Positions 54,795 through 64,000 of a DNA stretch of 64,000 nt are shown one piece after another (the stretch's first letter is position 1; each line of letters begins with the position of its first letter). A program made the translations under genes and the position numbers. Source of the DNA: Cristatella mucedo (taxonomy: Eukaryota; Bryozoa; Phylactolaemata; Cristatellidae); NCBI GenBank assembly GCA_009760855.2, contig WPIO01000016.1, positions 2,992,001 to 3,056,000 on the forward strand, written 5' to 3'. A model generated the notes under the pieces. It was not told the origin of the DNA, made no database searches, and saw nothing but the letters and a program-made list of their open reading frames with translations.

Positions 54795-55050
54795 AATATA
54801 TTTGTATAGCGGCCTTAAATAACTAAATCTCTTTTTAGGCACTCTAGGCTTGCTGCAGAGGAAGCATAACCAAATGGTCGGTTGTTGCACGCTCAATGAC
54901 AGCAAGCGTAACATGGTTAGAGATGACACGCTCAGGGTCAGCATGCCAATGTGGTTAGTGGCAGCACGCACAGTGTCAGGACGCATGAGCACATTGAGGA
55001 TGAATCACGTGGACCCACTTAATGCTGCGATAAATAGATACGTTTAGATT
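54795..55050 (-). repeat. LINE-A tail copy, degenerate
   Basis: TTTGTATAGCGGCCTTAAAT, then the non-coding end up to GCACATTGAGGATGAATCAC and a little coding sequence. Confidence 0.8.
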
Positions 55051-55839
55051 GGCTTGCTCAAGGAAATGCCTGCCTGACTGACCTCCTGACCTCCGACGAC
55101 CAACTTCGCGGTGATTCGCTCGCGTAGATTGTGCCGAGTTTTTAAGCGAGCCTGTAATGTTTCGAGCTTATTAGCAGCCACGTACGTAGCAGACACCAAA
55201 ATCTCCGCGACTTGCACGGGCTTCTCATCGGGTATCGATTGTCGATTATCGATTATCGACTTCTTCAGTCGCTTTTCGCCCCATCAGTCATTCCCTAACT
55301 TCGACTTATTTACCCGAAATGCTTTCCCTTCTTGAGGCCTCCACTTGCAGCTCCTCGCTTCCGTTATCTGCCAGTTTCCCTCACTACGGTCGGATTCCCA
55401 TCTGACTCTGGTCAAATATACGCTGGCTGTGTCTATGAATGAACTCAAAGAATTTCTATGAAGGCCCTACTTTCAGCTACAACGCATCCTAAGCCCGGCA
55501 CTCGGCGATGCTAGATATCACGACGTTCTCTGAATTTGTAGTCATTAGAGCTGAGGTATAAAACTGAGTTTCTCAAATTACAAGCTCCATGTGATTATAC
55601 TGTATTTCTTGCGAGTGAGCGACAATTCGAATGATATTAATATTAGCCCCCCTGTCCTGATAAGCTCAGTAATTATCGGAGCCGATTGGTGGTATACTGG
55701 CAGACAAACCTAGTAAAGCCATAATTGAGTTTTGAGATCTCAAATGGTTCTCTGGATATTAGATTGAACCCGAGTTCTCCAAATCGACCATAGTTCGACT
55801 GCTATTTGTAGAGTCTAGATTATATTCGGAGATCCTAGC

Positions 55840-56850
55840 AAACTACTGCCCAATTTCGTTTCTTATTTGCATCAAAGATTCTTGAAAATATTATTGCTAG
55901 GCAGCTGGTACTATACATTGAAACTAATAAATTGTCATAAAAATTTCAGTTGATTCAAACGACATCATTCCACAGAAACTTCTCTTCTCCGTGTAACCAA
56001 TGGCATCCGATGCAGCAGCGATTACGGAAATATCAATGCCCTAGAGCTGCTACATCTATCAGATGCCTTAGACACCATTGATTGCGATATCCTACTTGAA
56101 CAATTGAGAACAACAATCAATCCTGCAGAACAGGTGTCGGCCTTTTTTAAATCTTGCTCGTCCTGTCGCCTTCAATCCTTGTTGTTTGGGGAGTAAGGTT
56201 GCATCCACCAGGCCAGTCACCCACGTATTCCCGCAAGGTTCTGTCCTCTGTCCTTTGCTGTTCTCCATTTATACTGATCCTCTTGTCAAAATGATTCTGC
56301 CTCATAGAATTGGTTATAGCTTTTTTGTTGGCAATATTTACCTGTATTTTTATTTAAAATGTTAGAATCCGCTCAGGGCCTGATAAACTCAATGCTCGCC
56401 TTGCAGACATTTTGCTTTGGATGTCGCTAAATTTACTTAAACATAACGAGAATATAGCGGAACTGCTAATCGCAGGACACCTCAAGCGTGTGGCTTTACT
56501 AGAACACTTTATCTTCTAATATTCGTTATGCGGCAATAAACGCATGCTCAAAATTTAGGTGGCATCTTTGACGGCTGCCTGAATTTTTAAAGCTTCACTA
56601 AGAAGACTGCCTCCATAGCTGGCCGTCAGTCCGGAGCAGCTAATTCCACGCTATTCACTACCTCCTCGACTGTTCTCCTGACTCAGTTATGCTTCTCTTT
56701 TTTCTTGTTTGGGTGAGATTAAGTTGACGGGTTACCACATGAGTACCGAAAGGCGCTTAGGCTTTCAAGAACCGTTAGAAACAGCTCTTTTTCTGAACAG
56801 CCATACAATCGTTGTGGCTCTGCTGAGTTACGGAAGAAAAGCGTGCATGT
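55840..56850 (+). repeat. LINE-B-like copy, degenerate
   Basis: Plus-strand frames broken by stops: ARQLVLYIETNKLS, SVLCCSPFILI-type RT remnants, DKLNARLADILLWMSLNLLK, LLIAGHLKRVALL, then C-terminal remnants (CTCCTGACTCAGTTATGCTT) and CGCTTAGGCTTTCAAG near the end. Order and spacing match the long LINE-B copy. Confidence 0.65.
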
Positions 56851-56969
56851 GTCATGCACTTGCGTCGATTTAAGAGCTCCTTTCTCCCTAGTATGTTTCT
56901 GATGGGCTTGCTGAACGACGGCATGTGTGTGCATTTTCATTAGTGGAGAAATTATCAAACAATGCTGCT

Positions 56970-57185
56970 TTAATAATAGAAATAACAAATTTGATAAAGC
57001 GCTCTCAGAGAACTTAATCTCTTGCTGGGTGCTTTACAATTTCTGCAATGGACGTACGATCGAATATTTAGTGGTAGCCAACTCAATAAATAGCAAGAAT
57101 GAATCAGTTAAAGGTGGCATACACAGGGTCAGCATGCAAGCGAAGCTAGGATTCGGCAGTTTCATCGCGCATAAGCACATGTGGC
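56970..57185 (-). repeat. LINE-A tail copy
   Basis: TTTGATAAAGCGCTCTCAGA and the non-coding end to CGCATAAGCACATG on the minus strand. 5'-truncated. Confidence 0.85.
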
Positions 57186-57660
57186 ATTTGTATTCTCTGA
57201 TGCCGGTACACCAAAACGCAATCAATAGCTGTGAGCTTTCGTACTTTGCCTGTCAAAGACAGCGCCTGTTGTGCGTTTCTGCCTCTAAAGAGAGAGTCCG
57301 CACCAAGTGATTTCCATTCACCGATTTGCTTAATTTGGTTTACTAAATATGAAATTATGTATCCATTATATCAAAGATTAACCAACCATATTTCTTCACT
57401 CCGCGATACTATTAGCATTTAACTTCTGCAATAAGCTAATAAAAAAGTATTGCAATTACACCTTGGAGGTGGTCAAAAGGCAATCTTCGGAGATCATAAG
57501 GCTGTGAAATAAGTATTCTGTCACCTACAGAAAGCTCATAGCAGACAGAGCATATATCACCAATCTTCATAAGCATATCACGTGACCATTGGTGTCGTCC
57601 TCACCGTAATAGTTGCACTGTAAAAGCACCTACGAAATTTTGATTTGCAAGCCTCTTAAG

Positions 57661-57707
57661 TAGCACGTAAGAAATTACGTTGACCGTAGCACGTAAGAAA
57701 TTACGTG
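57661..57707. repeat. 20-bp direct repeats that are also palindromic
   Basis: TAGCACGTAAGAAATTACGT occurs at 57661-57680 and 57687-57706. Within the second copy CACGTAA and TTACGTG form a perfect 7-bp stem around GAAA. Confidence 0.95.
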
Positions 57708-59454
57708 CCTAAACACCTATAAAGGCTTAATGCTTCGGGCTGTTGAGTCTAGCACACCAGCTGCTGCACTAGAGACGACGGTGGCAAGTGACCAGCATTT
57801 TAGTTAGCATCGCCCGTACCTATTATCACTTTGTTATCGAAGTTCGAATGCATTCTTGGATTATGTTGCTGCTGCTAAAATACGTGAATGGTGCATTGAA
57901 AAAGAGCGAACCGTAGCTGCCAGAGGGGCCGGGGTCGCTAGCTAAGACACAGCTAATTTGGTGAGGTCTGCAAGCTGAGTAGCCGCTCGTTCTGTATTCC
58001 TAGCATTGCCTTGAACCGCTTAAAGCGTTTTCCCTCAAGCTTTACTGTGAATCTCTCTAACGTAGTGGTCTTCAGGCCTGCTATAACTCCGACAGCCCAA
58101 CTTAATACATGTCTTTAGAATACTCGAAAAATGAGCAATAAACCCTAGTAATACCCGGCCTTATTTCTAAAAAGGGGCCGACCTGCTCGCCTTGAATGAA
58201 ATTTGGCTGAAATCAGTAAACTGTGCAGTAATTAAAGACGCTACTCCGGCTGGTTTCTCCTTCTTTCACGCCGCTAGATCAATCAAAACTGGAGGTAGAG
58301 ATGCGATTATCAAGCGCTCGAAATTAGACTTCGAGCCATTTGCAGTACCCTCGAAGCAGTCTGTCGAATCGATTGTCCTGATGTAACCCTACAGCAAGCC
58401 ATCGATGATGGCAGTAATCTGTGGCCCACCAGGTATCAAGCCCACCTTTATCTGGGATTTCTACCATCTCGTTTCGATTTTGTGTGCAAGAAATCGATCG
58501 TTCCTTATCGACGGTGAATTCAAGATCCATTTTCATACCTTATCTGACGCCTTCATCTTCGAATTTCGTCCGCTGACCAGCTCACTGTCTCTTGTGGCTT
58601 ACATTCACCCTACAATGTGTGCCCTTCTCCTCCTCGTCATCTAAAGTCACCTGTGAATCACGAAACCTCAAGACCCTCAACCTCGATACTGCTTGTGCGG
58701 GAATGTGTGCTTCGCCGCAGGAGCTCAATCCCTCATTGACCTGTCATCATTGGTAGATTGCTACAACATGACACTTTCTGACATACTCGACAAATTAGCG
58801 CCTCTAACTGAGCGCACTGACGGCCATTGCTCAAGAGGCTTGTGGTTTGCCACAGACATTAATCTAGCTAGGTCAACTAAGGGCTAGCTTGAAAAAGCGT
58901 ACAAAAGAGATCAGGACCGACTTTCAATTGACAGGCATACGAGGACTACTGTAGATCGTACAAATCGATCACAGCCAAGGCCAAGTCTAGCTTCCATAAT
59001 AACATTGCTGAATTGATAATGCAAAATTCAAAAATGCTGATGTCTACTAACGACCGTCTCCTCAACCGCTTCCGGGCTAGCTCCTTACCTGATGATCACT
59101 GAGACGATCTAGCTCATTGGTTCTCTGGCTTCTTTGTCAAGAAGATAGACAAGGTTTGGGAGTCCATCAATAAGGCTGTCCCTCAATTCCAAGCAGCAGC
59201 ACCTCAATTCCTACATTCAAAGAGGTCGTTATTGACCTTATTGACGTTATTGTCCTGAAGTTAGAATCCCAATAAAGAAAGTAACGTGTTCCAGATCCTA
59301 CTCCCACTGTCCTGCTTCTAAGATGCATTTATCTGCAGCTGCCATGCATAACCAACATCATAACTATGCCATCGGCGTCAGGTCATGTCCCAGCGCCTTT
59401 CAAAAAGGCTGCAGTAAGGTTTTTACACAAAAGAGCAACACGAGACCACCTAAC

Positions 59455-59584
59455 CACGTTGTTCATTTTGTTTATCATGCATAATACCACTCGCCATTCG
59501 ACCACGTTTCTTTCGCAGCGAATGCAAAGTACCTAGAATGAGATTGAGTTCTCTGAGGGTGCTTTATCAAGTGCATTATTTATT
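59455..59584 (+). mobile_element. LINE-A tail inserted in LINE-A
   Basis: ACCACGTTGTTCATTTTGTT, the non-coding end, then GAGGGTGCTTTATCAAGTGC and ATT. It interrupts the RT coding of the host copy. Confidence 0.85.
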
Positions 59585-59837
59585 ACCAAGAGAAATTAAA
59601 CAGCTTTGATTTCACTTGCCTTTCTACCATTCTAATCCTAGAAACTAGAACAAGTCGTGGCAGACCGGCTGAACTCAAATATTGAAACTTCAAACATTGC
59701 TAGTAACTTCCAGTCTGATTTAAGAGATAACTACTCTACAGAGTAAGCATTGCTTTGGGTGTACATTAAGCTAATTATGAATGAAGACAAAGGTAGAGTA
59801 TCTTTGTTTGCTTAGCTCGATTTTTCAGCAGCTTTTA

Positions 59838-60508
59838 ATAGTAATAACCCACCTGATGTAGTACCCTCAGATAACTCGATCTCTTTCTTAGCGATTTACA
59901 GATGCTGCAAATGAAACACGATTGGATGGCTAGTGGTAGCATGTTTGGTAAACAAAGAGGATATCACAGTTAAAGGTGACATGCCTAGATTCAGCATGCA
60001 AGTGTAGTCAGTGGCAGCATGCTCAGTGTAATCAACCTAAAACACATAAAGAATGAATCACAGGGACCCATAAATGCTGTCATAAATAGCTGATTTTTTA
60101 ATTTTCTTTTAAATGTGGTCAAGTCAGAGATGTCGTGACGCAAATCGCGATCGAGTATCAGGCTCTGGGAGCAGACGAACTAAAGGCACCGTCTCCATAG
60201 GGTTTCAAGTTTTCTGCGTTGTGTAGGTGAACAGTTAGATTCGGAAAAGTTGGTGATACGATGCTTACCCTAGTGGAGGATTAGATCTAATAGGTAGGCT
60301 GAAGCCAAAGAATGAAGCAACCTAAAAGTGAGCAACAAAACCTTGAATGTAATGCTTTGTTTGACTTATAGCAAGCTAAGGTCGGTGAGAGGCGGTGTGA
60401 CGTGGTAACTGAGAAGCTTTTGATAGACAAACCAAGCTGCAGAGTTTTGCACCAGCTATAAGCTTCTGGTTGATCATGCCGGTAGACCAGCAAGCAGTGA
60501 GCTACAGA
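59838..60508 (-). mobile_element. LINE-A 3' copy inserted antisense in LINE-A
   Basis: The minus strand has a tail at about 59850, non-coding end, C-terminal coding and the thumb region to CAGTGAGCTACAG. It splits the host sequence exactly between the SAAF and DTIDHQ codons of the RT motif. Confidence 0.88.
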
Positions 60509-60855
60509 AGCTATTGATACTATCGATCACCAATTCCTTCTGTAGCGCCTCACATGTCGCCTGAGCATTACTGGCACTTCATTGCAATGGTTCAGGTCCT
60601 ACCCAGTGGCTGACACCAGACTATTGATGTGAATGGAGAAACATAATCCAAGGACCTCTGAAATATGCCGTACCTCAGGGAATCGTACTTAGTCCGTTCT
60701 TTTAACGATTTTTATTCTCCTTCCTGCCGTTGTGATTGCCAAGCACAATCTGTTTTTCTACTTCCGTATGGATAAAAATTAGTGGCTCTTTCGCTTTGAT
60801 AGCTCCCAGCCTTCCAGCATGTTGAACTCTCCGAACTGCCTTTCTGCATGTGTAG

Positions 60856-61612
60856 CCGGGTTCACGGGTGCTGGCCTACTCCTGCTATGGCCTCCAACTA
60901 TCTACTATCTATGCTCTAGGTCGTGGCATGGACCCTCCAGCAACAGTGGTTAAATGGTGATTGACCGGTTACACAAGACTTTACATACTGCACAAACATG
61001 CGCTAAACAAATGGGGAATACCCAAGTCTACAGGGATGATACTGAACAAAATTAACGATAGCGACGATAGACGACGCCACAAGCGATAACAAGCGTGTTG
61101 GCCGTTCAGTCGGCTTCCACAGTCCTGCCTTTGTACCGACTCTGTTCCAACAGTACGAGGGTACGCCTTCAAAGATCTGGCTAGCCGAATAACTGTTTGG
61201 ATTGTTGGAGTCGACGTCTACCACAGTCGAGAGCTTCCGCCGAAAGATACCAGCTCAGGGGGGCGACAAACACGCCACAGGGGGAACGAGGAATACACGA
61301 GCCAAAATAGTGAGCTAGCTATCCGGCTCCGCTCGGGCCTTTGCCACTCGTCGCCTTGCATACGTGGCCGCATCGCCGGAGCACGCCTGCACCCATCGAG
61401 GCACAAAACTTGGCTAGACCGGGAGCCTCCACCACCACCATTACGACCTCCACCACCACGACCAACTGCCGTTCCCCAATAGCCCCAGTGACCTACGTCA
61501 CCTCACACCTAGCCATAAGTAAAGGTCAGACCCTGGCCCCGCCAGCGACCCTCATCACACTACAACCGTCCTGCCACAGCCAGCCGAACCCAGCCCGGGT
61601 GCATATTTATTA
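60856..61612. mobile_element. GC-rich insertion of unknown family in LINE-A
   Basis: About 757 bp of GC-rich sequence, from GCCGGGTTCACGGGTGCTGG to AACCCAGCCCGGGTGC and a short AT stretch. It separates the LINE-A codons SLSACV from the following NDIHTLMAA block. Ends contain partly complementary GC-rich motifs but not clean inverted repeats. The last 75 bp or so resemble 27890-27970. No convincing protein. Confidence 0.6.
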
Positions 61613-62394
61613 ACGACATCCACACACTGATGGCAGCAGACTTTCATAAATTGATTTGTGATGAATCTGACTTACAAATAATAAGCAAACCAAGTGTGTT
61701 TCAGAAATTTGAAAGGCTAAAGCTCAGCCCTGTCAGCATATCTCCTATTAAACCTGCACTAAATCTATGTGGCATGTTTCAAAGTGACCTTTCATTAGGC
61801 AACCACATCAGTTCTACTGCCAAGTCTTCCTGCTTTCAGTTTCATAAAATAAATAAAAGTGTTTACTTACACTTCGTACAAACCTCAAATCCTTTTGAGA
61901 CCATGCCTTTAATTTGCGTGCTCCCAACGCCTGGGATTCACTCCGACTTGGGTCACGACATAACCTGACTTGTTTAAATTTTAAAAGAAACTAAAAACGC
62001 ACCTATTTATCATAGCATTCAGTGGTTCCTGTGATTCGTACTTTATATGCCTAGGCGTGCTCTGACCATGCATGCTCCCGCTAACCACACTTGCATGCTG
62101 ACCCTGTGCATGTCACTCCTAACCATGCTACTCTTGTTTTTTATTGAGTGAACTACCACTTACCATTTCAATTTGTTTGCAGAAAATGTAAAGCACCTGA
62201 AAACAGATCGAGATAACTGAGGGCGATATATCAAGTGTGCTATTGTCATTATTATCTCATTATACTATATGATGCCACACAAACGAAAGACTTATTTGAT
62301 CGCTCAGCAAATGAAAAGCTCATCAGTTACCTGAAAACCCTAATCTAAACTTATATCTCATGCATATCAATCAGAGCTTGGAGTGTTATATTTC

Positions 62395-62500
62395 CTTTGC
62401 AATATTAACAATAATATTAATGATTAAAAATTTGATATAGCGGCCTCGGAGAACTCAATCTGCTTTCAGGCACTTTACATTTTGAGCGGAAACAGCTATC
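62395..62500 (-). repeat. LINE-A tail, degenerate
   Basis: TTTGATATAGCGGCCTCGGA and TTTCAGGCACTTTACATTTT. Very short 5'-truncated piece. Confidence 0.8.
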
Positions 62501-62950
62501 ATCTGCCTTCACTGGTCACTCCTTGTATACACCATCACAAAACCATTTTAAACCATCGCAATTAAGGCCGACCGGAGCTCGCCATCCTAAGAAGCTTAAC
62601 GATGTACTGGGCTTGGCGCTTCTATGCACGCCTTATTTAGAAGTACATGCCTCGCAACAGAGGTCCACCGGATTGTACGTTACTTTTGGAAATAATTTAA
62701 ATATGGTTCTAATTTATAATACTTTGCTTTCAAAGAAATTTTAGAACTTTGACTCCTGACAGGCTGTTGTATCGTGGCGGATGAAAGGCTGCGGCTAGAA
62801 GATCGCTGCTTCTATGTTGCCATCGAGGTGCTGAACCCTGTAGTCCGTATTGTTCAGTTCGTTGCGGTGCCTACCACTTTAGTCCATGTCCTTCCCTTTA
62901 CTGTTCCTTTTTTGAAGCTCTAATTTGCTGCCTTATCTTTGGTGTTGCAG

Positions 62951-63179
62951 GCTGTGGCTGGGTGGTAAACGGCACTGGCTACGTTTCGAGTCCCAATTAT
63001 CCTAAATCTTACGTGGGCCTCATGAATTGCTCATGGGAGATTACGGCAGACGTTTCCGGCTACTTAATGCTCAACTTCAGCTCCATCGACATCGAAAACT
63101 CCACCAACTGCACCCATGACAGTCTCACTATTTGGACGAGGCCTTCGTACAATAATGACGTCGAAGTGCTTTTAGAGAG
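62951..63179 (+). CDS. CUB domain 9, first-half exon
   Basis: After TTGGTGTTGCAG: two bases, 75 codons, AG before GTAAGA. The translation is (G)CGWVVNGTGYVSSPNYP, MNCSWEITADV, YLMLNFSSIDIE, TNCTHDSLTIW and EVLLER. This is the most canonical CUB in the window: CG, SPNYP, C-x-W-x-I, C-x-x-D-SL-x-I. All three first-half cysteines are present and the ENS/HDSL acidic positions fit a calcium-binding CUB. Several N-glycosylation sequons. Confidence 0.93.
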
Positions 63180-63270
63180 GTAAGAACATGATAGTAGGGG
63201 TCAATGAGTTACGAAGCTAGCTCGATGTGCTATCAGTATCACTGCTTCTATGCGTACTTTTATTTTTCAG

Positions 63271-63386
63271 AATCTGTGGAAAAATGTCTCCGTTCATATA
63301 TTTCGCCGGACCCAAGGTGACAATGAAGTTTATCAGCAACAACGGCACGTTTGGTAATGGTTTCAATGTAACGGTGACTACCGTGG
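63271..63386 (+). CDS. CUB domain 9, second-half exon
   Basis: After ATTTTTCAG across a 91-bp intron: one base completes Arg (AG|A), 38 codons, and a final G before GTAAGA. The translation is ICGKMSPFIYFAG, KVTMKFISNNG and NGFNVTVTTV. RICG gives Cys4, KVTMKFIS is the usual strand, and GNGF the conserved turn. The phase 1 donor predicts another phase 1 exon beyond the window. Confidence 0.92.
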
Positions 63387-64000
63387 GTAAGAGGCTACGG
63401 TACACACATATGCATATTCATAAATTTATATGAGACACTCTTAATACCTTATATAATCTTATTAACTAATTAGAAACTAAAGGTGATTCTAGCACCACTA
63501 GGTATAAAGCAGGCTCTACTGTGCATGTAAGATTTTATATCAGATGCCTCTCGTGGAAAATAGGTTACCTGCAATATTGACAACTTCTACACCAGCAAAC
63601 TATCCGGTTCAGTACGATCACGTTAAAGGAATCCACGACTCATCTTTAAATACTCTATCCCTACATGATAGGAAAGCTCTGAGTAGCTATATTCTATGGC
63701 ATATGTGCTAACCTGCAGCTCAGGTCATGCATTTGCCACTCTGGCGCTGTCAACATGATTGCAGATCCTTCATTGGCACCTGGGTTATCACGTCGGAAGT
63801 TGAGCCTGACTAAAGCACAGCTGCTTTGATATCGCAGCTACTCTGTTTTAAAAAAATGAATAAAAAAGTATGATTGCTTGGCACTTAAAAAAATGAGCCG
63901 AGCAGTGATCAAACAATACACTGCGCTACAATTCTTGCTCTTCGAAGCCTCCGTTTCTCCAGCTGCCGTCAAAGGCTATTAATCGACAGTTATGTTTCCG
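63387..64000 (+). other. Start of the next intron
   Basis: Follows a GTAAGA donor. I see no further CUB exon, LINE or SINE in these 614 bases. The gene's remaining exons, a stop codon and polyadenylation site must lie to the right. Confidence 0.65.

Larger units (their letters stand above)
58400..62265 (+). mobile_element. LINE-A copy broken by three insertions
   Basis: The plus strand follows LINE-A order. Endonuclease remnant (FLIDGEFKIHF near 58510), linker, RT N-terminal part to about 59454, insertion, VADRLNSNIETSN near 59660, insertion at 59838, DTIDHQFLL and LQWFRSY at about 60510-60600, PSSMLNSPNCLSACV at 60810, insertion, then C-terminal remnants (PALNLCGMFQSDLSLG) and a 3' end at about 62265. 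Many stops. It rejoins at the correct LINE position after each insertion. Confidence 0.82.
53158..62950 (+). other. Intron between CUB8 and CUB9
   Basis: 9.8 kb beginning with GC rather than GT. Filled by LINE-B (53255-53690), LINE-A (54075-54680, 54795-55050), LINE-B (55840-56850), LINE-A (56970-57185), a nested LINE-A stack (58400-62265) and a LINE-A tail (62395-62500). 53700-54070, 55051-55839, 57190-58400 and 62501-62950 hold nothing I recognise apart from the small repeats at 57661-57707. Confidence 0.72.
795..63386 (+). other. Multi-CUB gene, 3' end outside window
   Basis: One transcription unit inferred from eighteen consecutive exons that agree in strand, splice phase and domain order, plus a less certain first exon. 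Every inter-domain junction is phase 1 with a G as the last exon base, and every intra-domain junction is phase 2, so all exons join in frame without a stop. The nine CUB domains are 111-118 residues each, close to the usual CUB length of about 110. Only CUB domains are visible: no EGF, sushi, protease or transmembrane region. The last exon ends in a good donor (63387), so the gene continues to the right. The biological role is unknown. CUB domains generally mediate extracellular protein-protein binding. Confidence 0.85.

Overview
This window is animal (metazoan) nuclear DNA. The evidence is tandem extracellular CUB domains, coding sequence broken by GT-AG introns from 59 bp to over 15 kb, and introns packed with degenerate non-LTR retrotransposons, tRNA-derived SINEs and small DNA transposons. 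I cannot name the species. An invertebrate is my best guess, resting only on the repeat content. No complete bacterial-type gene, rRNA or functional tRNA gene is visible, and almost all long open frames are repeat relics or shadows.

The host gene is one plus-strand gene running from a possible signal-peptide exon (795-1029) to beyond the right edge. Eighteen exons between 3408 and 63386 encode nine CUB domains in a row (3123 nt, 1041 codons). Every CUB is built from two exons. The first half begins in phase 1 and ends in phase 2. The second half begins in phase 2 and ends in phase 1. Each domain is therefore a symmetric 1-1 module. The CUBs have diverged strongly: 5 and 9 keep the four canonical cysteines, 1, 2 and 7 keep only the first pair, 4, 6 and 8 keep only the second pair, and 3 appears to have moved its fourth cysteine. 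The product is probably a secreted or extracellular-facing multi-CUB protein. Its function is unknown.

The introns hold the rest. LINE-A and LINE-B are my names for two CR1/L2-like LINE families present as dozens of fragments. LINE-A ends in an AAAGCGCC...GAGGGCGCTTTATCAAGTGC type tail plus (ATT)n. LINE-B ends in a GTTACAGACGGAGATACATTACATT type tail. LINE-B has one long copy (13925-16965, minus) with endonuclease and reverse transcriptase regions. The best nested stack is 58400-62265, where one LINE-A copy is split by three later insertions. A tRNA-derived SINE carries a tail resembling LINE-A. A SPIN-like hAT miniature element lies at 41002-41189, with a pogo/Tigger-like miniature element just downstream. 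Element C is a third coding repeat, in two degraded minus copies (22965-24935 and 49995-51977). It resembles a conserved, uncharacterised repeat-encoded protein of invertebrates.

Layout: 1-3407, candidate first exon and intron 1. 3408-4306, CUB1 in a GC-rich block that runs to about 8.2 kb. 4307-19460, giant intron. 19461-26430, CUB2, CUB3 and first half of CUB4. 30749-36390, rest of CUB4 through CUB6. 39208-53157, CUB7 and CUB8 with long repeat-filled introns. 53158-62950, repeat-filled intron. 62951-63386, CUB9, with an open splice donor leading out of the window.
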